Positions 1 to 8,288 of a stretch of DNA of 64,000 nucleotides are shown here, piece by piece (position 1 is the stretch's first letter; every line of letters starts with the position of its first letter). This DNA comes from Salinisphaera orenii subsp. halophila YIM 95161. GTDB taxonomy: Bacteria > Pseudomonadota > Gammaproteobacteria > Nevskiales > Salinisphaeraceae. The translations under genes and the position numbers were made by a program. The stretch lies in contig NZ_AYKF01000110.1 of NCBI RefSeq assembly GCF_003732545.1, forward strand, positions 50,286-114,285. Reading direction: 5' to 3'. A model generated the notes under the pieces. It did no database searches. It had not been told where the DNA came from and saw only the letters and a list, made by a program, of their open reading frames with translations.

Positions 1-8
1 TTGCGGGA

Positions 9-1109
9 CTAGAGTCGCATGGGCATGACGACGTAGCGCGTCGACGGGTCGTCCGTCGCCTGCAGTAGTCCGCTGCTGTCCGGGCCGGAAAGTGAGAGGG
101 TGAACTCTTCGCTGCGCATCGCACCGAGCGCTTCCAGCAGATAATTCACGTTGAATCCGATCTCCATCGGTTGATTATCGTAGCTGACCTGGAGCTCGTC
201 TTCGGCTTCCTCACGCTCCACGTTCTGAGCCTGTAGACGAAGCGTATGTTCGCTCAGGGCCAGTCGGACACCACCGAACTTCTCGTTCGACAGAATCGCG
301 GTGCGCGACAAGGCCTGGCGGATGACGTCGCGGTTGGCGGCCATGATCTTGTCGACGTCGGTCGGAATGACCCGCTCGTAGTCGGGAAAACGGCCATCGA
401 TCAGCTTCGTGGTGAATACGAGGCCGGGCAGCTGTAGCCGCAGGTGTTTGCTGGACAACTGGATACTGATCTCGGCATCGCTGTTGTCCAGAAGGCGTAC
501 GAGCTCGGTGATCGCTTTGCGTGGAATGATCGCCTGCGTAGGTTCTTCGATGTCGATGGTCGCTTCGGCGTCGCTGAGTGCGAGGCGGTGACCGTCTGTG
601 GCGACACATCGCAGGCGGTCGGAACGCAGTGCCAGTAGCAGACCGTTGAGGTAATACCGCACATCCTGGTGGGCCATCGCGAAATGAGTGCGCTCGAGCA
701 GTCCTCGCAGTGTGTTTTCCGGGATCGTGAAGTGATCGCCGGCTTCGACTTCATCAAGATGGGGCCAATCCTGGGCGGATAGGGTGGCGAGCGTGAAGCG
801 TGATCGGCCCGATTGCACACGCGTTTGCTGTTGTTCCTGTGATAACTGTACCTCGGCGTCGTCCGGAAGACCTCGGCAGATGTCGAGAAGTTTTCGTGCG
901 GGTACGGCAGCGCTGCCGGGTTGACCGACGACAGCGCTACATTCGGTTATCAGTTCAAGTTCGAGGTCGGTCGCCGTCAGTACGAGTCGATCGTTATCGG
1001 CCTTGAACAGCACGTTGGAGAGAATCGGCATGGTCTGGCGTCGCTCGACGACGCCGATGACGGTCTGAAGGGCCGATAGTAGATCCCTGCGCTGTATCGA
1101 AAATTGCAT
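9..1109 (-). CDS. dnaN: DNA polymerase III beta subunit (sliding clamp)
   Basis: The product is the ring-shaped processivity clamp that tethers DNA polymerase III to DNA. It is 366 residues, the normal family length, and should fold into three similar domains of about 120 residues. The C-terminus ends in a typical VMPMRL-like tail, and the N-terminus MQFSIQRRDLL matches the family. The ATG at the right end follows dnaA on the same strand after a 256-base spacer, the classic dnaA-dnaN order. The stop codon lies 9 bases from the window edge, so a following recF cannot be seen. Function is secure. Confidence 0.97.
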   Translation of the reverse strand: MQFSIQRRDLLSALQTVIGVVERRQTMPILSNVLFKADNDRLVLTATDLELELITECSAVVGQPGSAAVPARKLLDICRGLPDDAEVQLSQEQQQTRVQSGRSRFTLATLSAQDWPHLDEVEAGDHFTIPENTLRGLLERTHFAMAHQDVRYYLNGLLLALRSDRLRCVATDGHRLALSDAEATIDIEEPTQAIIPRKAITELVRLLDNSDAEISIQLSSKHLRLQLPGLVFTTKLIDGRFPDYERVIPTDVDKIMAANRDVIRQALSRTAILSNEKFGGVRLALSEHTLRLQAQNVEREEAEDELQVSYDNQPMEIGFNVNYLLEALGAMRSEEFTLSLSGPDSSGLLQATDDPSTRYVVMPMRL

Positions 1110-1365
1110 GGCTGCGGCTCCCGTTTAGCCGTGGTCCCTGTTGTCTTGAGAGTCCCTAAGAAAAGATAGTAGTAGTAACAATAGACGACTGACTTGGCTG
1201 TTGATTTCTCTTGTTTTCCATTTATAAACAACGATATGTCTTGTTTATAACTCTGCTGTCCGAATCGCTTGAAGGCTGTGGCACAGCTGTGGATGGAATG
1301 TGGTCAATTGCTCCTGGCTTGCGGAGTTTGTCGCTGTCTTCTGTTTGTCCCGGGCTTATCCACAG
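1110..1365. other. Putative replication origin (oriC) with DnaA boxes and DnaA-trio-like triplets
   Basis: This is the dnaA-dnaN spacer. A perfect DnaA box TTATCCACA lies at 1356-1364. Looser 7-of-9 boxes lie at 1288-1296, 1242-1250 and 1222-1230. An AT-rich block follows at about 1150-1260. At 1167-1178 the plus strand reads TAG TAG TAG TAA, so in the dnaA-to-dnaN direction the minus strand reads TTACTACTACTA. That is the polarity described for DnaA-trio elements, which guide DnaA onto single strands during unwinding. Position and boxes are seen; origin activity is inferred. It may also carry the dnaN promoter. Confidence 0.7.
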
Positions 1366-2694
1366 TCAGCTTGTGAGTATCCGGCTGAGGTTCGCGTAGT
1401 CTTCGTCCACCCGTGCATCCGTCTCTCGCAGTTCCTTGACTTTGCGGCAGGCGTGGAGAACGGTCGTGTGATCGCGTCCACCGAATCCCTGGCCGATTTC
1501 CGGCAGACTGTGATTGGTCAGTTCCTTGGCCAGCGCCATGGCGAGTTGCCTCGGTCGCGCGATCGATCGCGTCCGTTTCTTGCCGAGGAGGTCCGTGAGG
1601 CGCATTTTGTAGTACTCGGCGACGGTGCGCTGAATGTTCTCGAGCGTGACCAGCCGGTCGTAGACCGCGAGCATGTCGTGCAGCGCCTGCTTGGCGAAGT
1701 CCACCGTGATCGGCGTGCCGGTGATCTGCGCGGAGGCCTTGAGCCGGTGCAGCGCGCCTTCCAGATCGCGAACGTTCGAGCGCACCCGCTTGGCGATGAA
1801 GAAAGCGACCTCCTGGGGGAGTGTGATCCCGTGGTAGTCGGCCTTCGAGAGCATGATGGCGACCCGGGTTTCCAGCTCGGGCGGTTCCACGGCCACCGAC
1901 AGGCCCCAGGAAAATCGCGACTTGAGTCGGTCCTCGAGGCCTTCCACCTCCTTCGGAAATCGGTCGCAGGTGATCACGATCCGCTGGTTCGATTCGAGCA
2001 GCGAGTTGAAGGTGTGGAAGAATTCCTCCTGCGAACGGTCCTTGCCGGCGAAGAACTGGATGTCGTCTATCAGCAGGGCGTCGAGCGAACGGTAATGGCC
2101 CTTGAAGCGATCCATCCGGTTGTGCCGGATGGCGGTGACCATTTCGTTGACGAAGTGCTCCGAGCGTACGTAGGCGACCTTCGCCTGCGGCTGATTGGCG
2201 AGCAGCCGGTTGCCCACGCTCTGCATCAGGTGGGTCTTGCCCAGACCCACACCGCCGTAGATGAGCAGCGGGTTGTAGGCGACGTTGTCGGGATCGGCGG
2301 CCTGTTCGGCTGCCGCCCGGGCGATCTGGTTGGACTTGCCCTGGACGAAGGTCTCGAAGGTATAGCGACCGTCCAGGTTGTGGCGCGTGGCCGAGGGGGC
2401 CGCCGCCGGTTCCGCGGTGGCCGGTGCGCTCGTGCGTTGGCCGCCGCCGACGAGTACGCGAATGCGCTTGGGCAGCTCGCCCATCTCGCTGAGCGCGTTC
2501 GCGATCGGGGTGCGCAGCTCGCGCTCGACCTGATCCCGTACCACCTCGTTGGGCGCCATCAGATCGAGTCCGCCTTCGTTGAAATCGGCCTCCAGCGGCC
2601 GAAGCCAGAGGTTGACGTCCTTCTCGGGCAGACGCGTTTCGATATGCGTAAGACAGCGTTGCCAGAGCGTTTCAGCCAAAGTCGTGAACTCCAT
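1366..2694 (-). CDS. dnaA: Chromosomal replication initiator DnaA
   Basis: DnaA is the AAA+ initiator that binds DnaA boxes and opens oriC. At 442 residues it has the usual architecture: an N-terminal interaction domain (about 1-80), a low-complexity Ala/Pro/Thr linker (about 85-105), the ATPase core with Walker A GGVGLGKTH near 147-155 and Walker B LLIDDIQFF, and a C-terminal helix-turn-helix domain with the signature GGRDHTTVLHACRKV. The ATG is at the right end. A DnaA box lies in each flanking spacer, so autoregulation is plausible. Confidence 0.98.
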   Translation of the reverse strand: MEFTTLAETLWQRCLTHIETRLPEKDVNLWLRPLEADFNEGGLDLMAPNEVVRDQVERELRTPIANALSEMGELPKRIRVLVGGGQRTSAPATAEPAAAPSATRHNLDGRYTFETFVQGKSNQIARAAAEQAADPDNVAYNPLLIYGGVGLGKTHLMQSVGNRLLANQPQAKVAYVRSEHFVNEMVTAIRHNRMDRFKGHYRSLDALLIDDIQFFAGKDRSQEEFFHTFNSLLESNQRIVITCDRFPKEVEGLEDRLKSRFSWGLSVAVEPPELETRVAIMLSKADYHGITLPQEVAFFIAKRVRSNVRDLEGALHRLKASAQITGTPITVDFAKQALHDMLAVYDRLVTLENIQRTVAEYYKMRLTDLLGKKRTRSIARPRQLAMALAKELTNHSLPEIGQGFGGRDHTTVLHACRKVKELRETDARVDEDYANLSRILTS

Positions 2695-2856
2695 CGCCGG
2701 GATGGGCGTGCACCGCGACGCCCGGCCGACTACGGTAGCGCAGTGTCGACAGGTTATCCACAGCTCGATTCAGGCTTGCAACGCGGCCGTACGGGCGACT
2801 AGAATCCGCGGTCTTTTAACGAAGAGTGCCCTGCCGGGCGCCGGATCGAGAGCCTC
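2695..2856. promoter_or_regulatory. dnaA/rpmH divergent promoter region with a perfect DnaA box
   Basis: The 162-base spacer between the divergent dnaA and rpmH genes carries a perfect DnaA box TTATCCACA at 2754-2762. Pseudomonads place origin or dnaA-regulatory boxes in this same interval. Here a single box suggests dnaA autoregulation or an auxiliary origin site rather than a full box cluster. I could not place confident -35 and -10 elements. Confidence 0.6.
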
Positions 2857-2991
2857 ATGAAACGCACGTATCAGCCGAGTAATCTGCATCGCAAGCGCAC
2901 GCACGGCTTTCGTGCGCGCATGGCGACCAAGAACGGTCGCCGCGTTCTGTCCGCGCGCCGCGCCAAGGGCCGCAAGCGCCTCGCGCCCTAG
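2857..2991 (+). CDS. rpmH: 50S ribosomal protein L34
   Basis: A 44-residue, very basic protein beginning [14 protein letters not shown] and ending KGRKRLAP, the textbook L34 sequence. It is a structural component of the large ribosomal subunit. It is the first gene of the rpmH-rnpA-yidC-mnmE run and lies 9 bases upstream of rnpA. The ATG is fixed by the conserved N-terminus. No unusual feature is seen. Confidence 0.97.
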   Translation: MKRTYQPSNLHRKRTHGFRARMATKNGRRVLSARRAKGRKRLAP

Positions 2992-3000
2992 CCGCCCCGG

Positions 3001-3399
3001 GTGTCGCAGGCGTCATTTCCGCCGCGAGCGCGCCTGCGCAATGCAGCCGAGTTCCGAGCGGTGTTCGCTCAGGGCGACAAGACGGTCTGCCCGGGGTTCG
3101 TGCTGATTGCGGCAGCCGGTGACGGCCAGCCGGCACGGCTGGGCCTCGCGCTGGCCAAGCGGCGAATCGCGCGGGCGGTGGACCGGAATCGGATAAAGCG
3201 CGTCCTGCGCGAATCGTTTCGGCACGCACGCCCCGAGCTCGGTTCGGTGGATGTCGTGGTGCTGGCACGCAGCCGGACGGCGGCCATGGACAACAAGGCG
3301 CTGTTCGCGCAACTTGCCGGCGTCTGGCCCCGAGTGGCCCGCAACGCGGCACCTGTCGCGGCCCTCGATGCCGCGGCCGGCGGCGACCGCCAACGTTAG
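3001..3399 (+). CDS. rnpA: Ribonuclease P protein component
   Basis: This is the protein subunit of RNase P, which helps the catalytic RNA process tRNA 5-prime ends. It is 132 residues with the RNR signature region (AKRRIARAVDRNRIKR) that contacts the RNA. A GTG at 3001, 9 bases after rpmH, gives the family-like N-terminus with the F-P-P-R-A-R-L-R motif, so I use that start. The C-terminal tail is Ala-rich and poorly conserved. Only 14 bases separate it from yidC, so the yidD gene often found here is absent. Confidence 0.95.
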   Translation: MSQASFPPRARLRNAAEFRAVFAQGDKTVCPGFVLIAAAGDGQPARLGLALAKRRIARAVDRNRIKRVLRESFRHARPELGSVDVVVLARSRTAAMDNKALFAQLAGVWPRVARNAAPVAALDAAAGGDRQR

Positions 3400-3413
3400 G
3401 GATCTAGCCGCGC

Positions 3414-5162
3414 ATGGAAAACATTCGTTTCGCTCTGCTCTGCGCCGTCGGCGTCATCTGCTTCTTTCTGTATCAGGCTTGGCAGACGGACTATGCGCCG
3501 ACGCAGGCGGAGGCCACGGCCGACAGCGCCGACGCCACGGCCGGGGACTACCGCCAAGATGACGACGTGCCGGATCTGGCCTCGGCACCGGATGCGGGCG
3601 ACGAAGCCGGCACGAGTGACGGCGATCGCGGCGCCGCCTCGGATGACGCGAGTGCGCCCGGTCAGGTCGTCGGCGATGCCATGGCTCAGGGACAGCGCGT
3701 TCACGTCGTTACCGACAAGTTCGATCTCGTGATCGATACCCGCGGCGGCGACCTGCGTCAGGTTCAGCTGCGCGGCGTGCCGGTCTCCTCCGATCGGCCC
3801 GACACCAATCTGCGGCTGATCAACGACAGCCTGCCCAACTTCTTCATCGCTCAGAGCGGCCTGGTGGGCGATTCGGCGGACGCGCCCGATCACAACACGA
3901 CCTATCGCAGCGAAAAGAACGAATACAAGCTCGCCGACGGCGAGGATACCCTGCGGGTCCCGCTGACCTGGACCAACGACACCGGCCACGAGGTCACGAA
4001 GGTCTATACCTTCCACCGCGACAGCTACCGGATCGGGCTCAGCCACGAGGTCCGCAACCGGTCCGGCGAACCCTGGACGCTGTCGCAGTACGTGCGCTTC
4101 TGGCGCACCCCGCACGAGATCACCGGCGATGTGCCCTTCGCCCAGGCGTTCTTCGGCGTCGGCTGGTACGAGCGCAAGGACGAGGGGAGCTACAGCTATC
4201 GCAACGAATCCCACGGCGAGCTCGCCGAGAACCCCGTCCAGCTGACCCAGGAGGGCGGCTGGATCGCCATGATCCAGCACTACTTCATCGGTGCGGCGAT
4301 TCCGCCCCCCGACGCGAAGGCGCGCTTTTTCGCCCGGCCCAAGGACGTCTCCGGGGCGCAGGGCGGGTTTGCCAGCGGGTTCATCGGCACCAAGGAATCG
4401 ATCGCGGCCGATGCGAGCGCCGAGTTCGAGACCACGCTGTTCGTCGGTCCCAAGCTGCAGGACCAGCTCGACGCCGTGGCGCCGGGGCTGGGGTTGACCG
4501 TGGACTACGGCTGGCTGACGGTGCTCGCCAAGCCCATCTTCTGGGTGCTGGAGCACCTGCACGCGCTGGTCGGCAACTGGGGTGTGGCGATCATCCTGCT
4601 GACCTTCCTCATCAAGCTCTGCTTCTACAAGCTCTCCGAGACGCAGTTCCGGGCGATGGCGCGCATGCGCAAGTTCGCACCGCGCATGCAGCAGCTCAAG
4701 GAGCAGTACGGCGACGACCGCCAGAAGCTGCAGTCCAAGATGATGGAGCTCTACAAGAAGGAGGGCTTCAACCCGCTGGCCGGCTGTTGGCCGATGCTCG
4801 TGCAGATGCCGGTGTTCATCTCGCTATACTGGGTGCTGCGGGAATCGGTGGAACTGCGCCATGCGCCGTTCATGCTCTGGATCCAGGATCTGTCCGCGCC
4901 GGACCCGTACTACATCCTGCCGGTGGTCTTCGGCGTGACCATGTTCCTGCAGCAGCGGCTGACCACGAACGTGACCATGGACCCGATGCAGCAGCGCATC
5001 ATGCAGATCATGCCGGTGGGTCTGGCCGTGTTCTTCGCCTTCTTCCCGGCGGGCCTGGTGCTCTACTGGTGCACCAACAACCTGCTGTCGATCGGCCAGC
5101 AGTGGTACATCTACCGCAAGCTCGACGCCGAGGGCCTCGGCCACAAGGCCGCCAACAGCTGA
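3414..5162 (+). CDS. yidC: Membrane protein insertase YidC
   Basis: YidC inserts and folds inner-membrane proteins, alone or with SecYEG. The 582-residue product has the long gammaproteobacterial form: an N-terminal membrane helix (about 5-22), an acidic low-complexity linker (about 27-90, rich in Asp and Ala), a large periplasmic P1 domain, and the conserved insertase core (about 360-570). The core includes the sequences LLTFLIKLCFYKL, GGCWPMLVQMPVF-like (here AGCWPMLVQMPVF) and LYWCTNNLLSIGQQW. The acidic linker resembles those of AceF and Lpd in this window and may reflect salt adaptation. It is 10 bases upstream of mnmE and probably cotranscribed with it. Confidence 0.97.
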   Translation: MENIRFALLCAVGVICFFLYQAWQTDYAPTQAEATADSADATAGDYRQDDDVPDLASAPDAGDEAGTSDGDRGAASDDASAPGQVVGDAMAQGQRVHVVTDKFDLVIDTRGGDLRQVQLRGVPVSSDRPDTNLRLINDSLPNFFIAQSGLVGDSADAPDHNTTYRSEKNEYKLADGEDTLRVPLTWTNDTGHEVTKVYTFHRDSYRIGLSHEVRNRSGEPWTLSQYVRFWRTPHEITGDVPFAQAFFGVGWYERKDEGSYSYRNESHGELAENPVQLTQEGGWIAMIQHYFIGAAIPPPDAKARFFARPKDVSGAQGGFASGFIGTKESIAADASAEFETTLFVGPKLQDQLDAVAPGLGLTVDYGWLTVLAKPIFWVLEHLHALVGNWGVAIILLTFLIKLCFYKLSETQFRAMARMRKFAPRMQQLKEQYGDDRQKLQSKMMELYKKEGFNPLAGCWPMLVQMPVFISLYWVLRESVELRHAPFMLWIQDLSAPDPYYILPVVFGVTMFLQQRLTTNVTMDPMQQRIMQIMPVGLAVFFAFFPAGLVLYWCTNNLLSIGQQWYIYRKLDAEGLGHKAANS

Positions 5163-5172
5163 CCGCGCCGGC

Positions 5173-6528
5173 GTGAGCGACGGCCCCGACACGATCGCCG
5201 CGCTCGCCAGCGGCGCCGGTCGGGCCGGGGTCGCCGTGATTCGCGTCTCCGGGCCGGCGGTGCCGGCCATCGCCCGTGCCCTGCTCGGTCGGCTGCCGTC
5301 GCCGCGCCGGGCCGTCGTTGCGGCCTTCGCCGGGGCCGACGGCCGCGCGCTCGACCGCGGCGTGGCCCTGTATCTTCCGGCCCCGGCGTCGTTCACCGGC
5401 GAACACGTACTGGAGCTGCAGGGCCACGGCAGCCCGGTGCTCGTGGATCGGCTGCTGGCCCGATTGCTCGAACTGGGCGCGCGCCTGGCCGAACCCGGCG
5501 AATTCTCGCGCCGCGCCTTTCTCAACGACAAGCTCAGTCTCGATCAGGCCGAAGCCATCGCGGATGCCATCGACGCCGGCAGCAGCGCCGCGGCGTCAGC
5601 CGCCATGCGCTCGCTCGAGGGCGTCTTCGCCCGCGAGATCGAGGCGCTGCGCAGCGCGCTGATCGAGCTGCGGGTCTATACCGAGGCCGCGATCGACTTC
5701 CCAGACGAGGACGATGTCGATTTCCTCGGCGACGGCGAGATCGCCGGACGCCTGGCCGACATCCGCCGGCGGCTGGCTGCGCTCATCGATCGGGCGCGCG
5801 AGGGCGCGCGGCTGCGCGAGGGCCTGCGGCTGGTGATCCTGGGCGCGCCGAACGTCGGCAAATCCAGTCTGCTCAACCGGCTGGCCCGGCGCGACACCGC
5901 CATCGTCACCGAAATCGCCGGGACCACGCGCGATGTCCTGCACGAGCAGCTGGCGATCGACGGCCTGCCGCTGACGCTCGTGGACACCGCGGGCCTGCGC
6001 GAGACCGACGACCCGATCGAGGCCGAAGGCGTGCGCCGCGCCCGCGCCGAGCTTGCCCAGGCCGATCGGGTGCTGCTGGTCGTGGACGACAGCCGCGGCC
6101 CCGGTCCGGACGACCATTGCCTGCTCGAGGAGATCGGCGACCGCTGCCCGGTCAGCGTGATCGCCAACAAGATCGATCTCAGCGGCGCGGCGGCCGGGGA
6201 GACGACGCTCGCGGGCCGCGAGGCGGTTCGGCTCTCGGCCACGACCGGTGACGGCCTCGACGCGCTGGCGGCACATCTGCGTCGCGCCGCGGGTCTGGCC
6301 GGCGACAGCGAACCCGATTTCGTCGCGCGCCGGCGGCATCTCGAGGCGCTGGCCCGCGCCGACGCCGCGCTCGACCGCGGCCACGACCGGCTCGTCGTGG
6401 ATGCCGCGGGTGAACTGCTGGCCGAGGAACTGCGCGTGGCCCAGACCGCCCTCGGCGAAATCACCGGCGCCTTCACCAGCGAGGATCTGCTGGGCGCGAT
6501 CTTCTCGAGCTTCTGTATCGGCAAGTAG
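5173..6528 (+). CDS. mnmE: tRNA uridine-5-carboxymethylaminomethyl modification GTPase
   Basis: MnmE, working with MnmG, installs the 5-carboxymethylaminomethyl group on wobble uridine 34 of certain tRNAs using GTP and a folate. The 451-residue protein has the N-terminal folate-binding domain (to about 120), a helical domain, and an inserted G domain. G1 GAPNVGKSS lies near residue 226, followed by GTTRD, DTAG and NKID. The invariant C-terminal FCIGK is present. The GTG at 5173 gives a good N-terminus (DTIAALASGAGRAGVAVIRVSG). It follows yidC directly, as in many gammaproteobacteria. Confidence 0.97.
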   Translation: MSDGPDTIAALASGAGRAGVAVIRVSGPAVPAIARALLGRLPSPRRAVVAAFAGADGRALDRGVALYLPAPASFTGEHVLELQGHGSPVLVDRLLARLLELGARLAEPGEFSRRAFLNDKLSLDQAEAIADAIDAGSSAAASAAMRSLEGVFAREIEALRSALIELRVYTEAAIDFPDEDDVDFLGDGEIAGRLADIRRRLAALIDRAREGARLREGLRLVILGAPNVGKSSLLNRLARRDTAIVTEIAGTTRDVLHEQLAIDGLPLTLVDTAGLRETDDPIEAEGVRRARAELAQADRVLLVVDDSRGPGPDDHCLLEEIGDRCPVSVIANKIDLSGAAAGETTLAGREAVRLSATTGDGLDALAAHLRRAAGLAGDSEPDFVARRRHLEALARADAALDRGHDRLVVDAAGELLAEELRVAQTALGEITGAFTSEDLLGAIFSSFCIGK

Positions 6529-6602
6529 GTAGGTGCCCCGATTGTCCTGCCGCGATCGGCCGGCACATGCTGTATGCATCGACATAGGATGCGAGGGGTC
6601 GC

Positions 6603-8219
6603 ATGTTCGGTTATCCACGCCTGATCTACGCCGGTTTCGTCGCGCTGACGCTGCTCGCCGGCGGGCTGCTCGTCTGGCTGGCGCCGGCGTGGCTGGTGCT
6701 GTGGCTGATACCCGCCGCGCTGGTCGGGGTCGGCGCGTTCGATCTCGCTTCCGACCGGAACGTGCTGCGCAACTTCCCGATCGTGGGTCATCTGCGCTAC
6801 ATGCTCGAATTCATCCGCCCGGAGCTGCGCCAGTATTTCTTCGAATCCGAGACCAGCGGCCGGCCGTTCTCACGCGAGCAGCGCGAGATGGTCTATGCGC
6901 GCGGGGCCGCGGCGCCGGATACCGCCCCATTCGGCACCATTCGCGATTTCGAGGCCCCCGGCTACAACTTCGCCCTGCACTCGATGGCGCCGAAGTCGGT
7001 CGACGCCCGCCACGGCCGGCTCGTCATCGGCAATCATCAGTGTCGCCGACCCTATGACGCCTCCCGGCTCAACGTCTCGGCGATGAGCTTCGGCTCCCTG
7101 TCCGGCAACGCGGTGGCGGCGATGAACCGCGGCGCCGCGCTCGGCGGCTTCGCGCAGGACACCGGCGAGGGGGCGATCAGCGATCACCACCGGGCCCACG
7201 GCGGCGATCTGATCTGGGAGATCGCTTCGGCCTACTTCGGCTGCCGCACGGACGAGGGCCGCTTCGACCCCGACGAGTTCGCGAGCAAGGCCCGCACCGA
7301 TCAGGTCCGGATGATCGAGATCAAGATCTCGCAGGGCGCGAAGCCCGGCCACGGCGGCCTGCTGCCGGGCGCGAAGGTCACCGACGAGATCGCCCGGGTG
7401 CGCGAGATCGAGCCCGGCCGGGACTGCGCCTCGCCGGCTTCCCACCCCGAGTTCGACACCCCGCTCGGGCTGCTGCGCTTCGTCGAGCGGCTGCGGGCAC
7501 TGGCCGACGGCAAGCCGGTGGGCTTCAAGCTCTGTCTGGGCTATCGGCACGAGTTCATGGGCATCTGCAAGGCGATCGTGGAGACCGGGATCGTGCCGGA
7601 TTTCATCACCGTCGACGGCGCCGAGGGTGGTACCGGCGCGGCGCCGGCCGAGTTCGAGGACTTCATCGGCACCTACATCGACGACGCCCTGCCGTTCGTG
7701 CACGCCTGCCTCGTGGGCATCGGCGTGCGCGATCAGGTCCGGGTGATCGCCAGCGGCAAGGTCGTGATGGGTTTCGACATGGTCGAGAAGATCGCCCTCG
7801 GTGCGGATATGTGCAACGCCGCGCGGGCGTTCATGTTCTCGGTCGGCTGCATCCAGGCGCGGCGCTGTCACACCGATACCTGCCCCACCGGCGTGGCCAC
7901 CCAGGATCCGCGCCGCGCGGCCGCCCTGGACGTGCTGAAGAAATCGCTGCAGGTGCGCAACTACCACGACGCCACCGTGAAGTCGTTTCTCGACATCGTC
8001 GGCACGATGGGCCTGGACGATCCGGACGCTCTGACCTACGCGCACATCAAGCATCGGCCGGAGCACGGCCACGCCGAGACCTTCGCCGAGATCGAGCCGC
8101 CGGTCGCCACCGGCGATTTTCTGGCCGATCGCATCCCCGAGGCCTATCGCGCCGACTGGGCCCGGGCGCGCGCCGATTCGTTCGCGCCGGCCGCCACGGC
8201 GTCGGCGGCGCGTCAGTAG
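6603..8219 (+). CDS. FMN-binding glutamate synthase family protein, membrane-anchored
   Basis: The 538-residue product matches the FMN/synthase domain of the glutamate synthase large subunit but lacks the glutaminase domain. Two hydrophobic helices (about 6-27 and 27-46) should anchor it in the membrane. The central barrel carries SAMSFGSLSGNA, IKISQGAKPGHGG and VDGAEGGTGAAP. Cysteines 416, 422 and 427 in the spacing C-x5-C-x4-C match the 3Fe-4S ligands of glutamate synthase. It is probably an FMN/Fe-S oxidoreductase; the substrate is unknown. It leads a three-gene run with a ThDP enzyme and an EctC homologue, which hints at a shared redox or amino-acid pathway. Confidence 0.85.
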   Translation: MFGYPRLIYAGFVALTLLAGGLLVWLAPAWLVLWLIPAALVGVGAFDLASDRNVLRNFPIVGHLRYMLEFIRPELRQYFFESETSGRPFSREQREMVYARGAAAPDTAPFGTIRDFEAPGYNFALHSMAPKSVDARHGRLVIGNHQCRRPYDASRLNVSAMSFGSLSGNAVAAMNRGAALGGFAQDTGEGAISDHHRAHGGDLIWEIASAYFGCRTDEGRFDPDEFASKARTDQVRMIEIKISQGAKPGHGGLLPGAKVTDEIARVREIEPGRDCASPASHPEFDTPLGLLRFVERLRALADGKPVGFKLCLGYRHEFMGICKAIVETGIVPDFITVDGAEGGTGAAPAEFEDFIGTYIDDALPFVHACLVGIGVRDQVRVIASGKVVMGFDMVEKIALGADMCNAARAFMFSVGCIQARRCHTDTCPTGVATQDPRRAAALDVLKKSLQVRNYHDATVKSFLDIVGTMGLDDPDALTYAHIKHRPEHGHAETFAEIEPPVATGDFLADRIPEAYRADWARARADSFAPAATASAARQ

Positions 8220-8288
8220 ACGGACGGATGGCTGCATGATGCAGTCGCGAAGTAGGCTCGGGGCCCGCAGTCCAGTCGAGGGCAGGCC

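Noticed and set aside
1300..2802. 500-codon open frame on plus opposite dnaA
   Set aside because: Complementary shadow of dnaA; no start context or motif.
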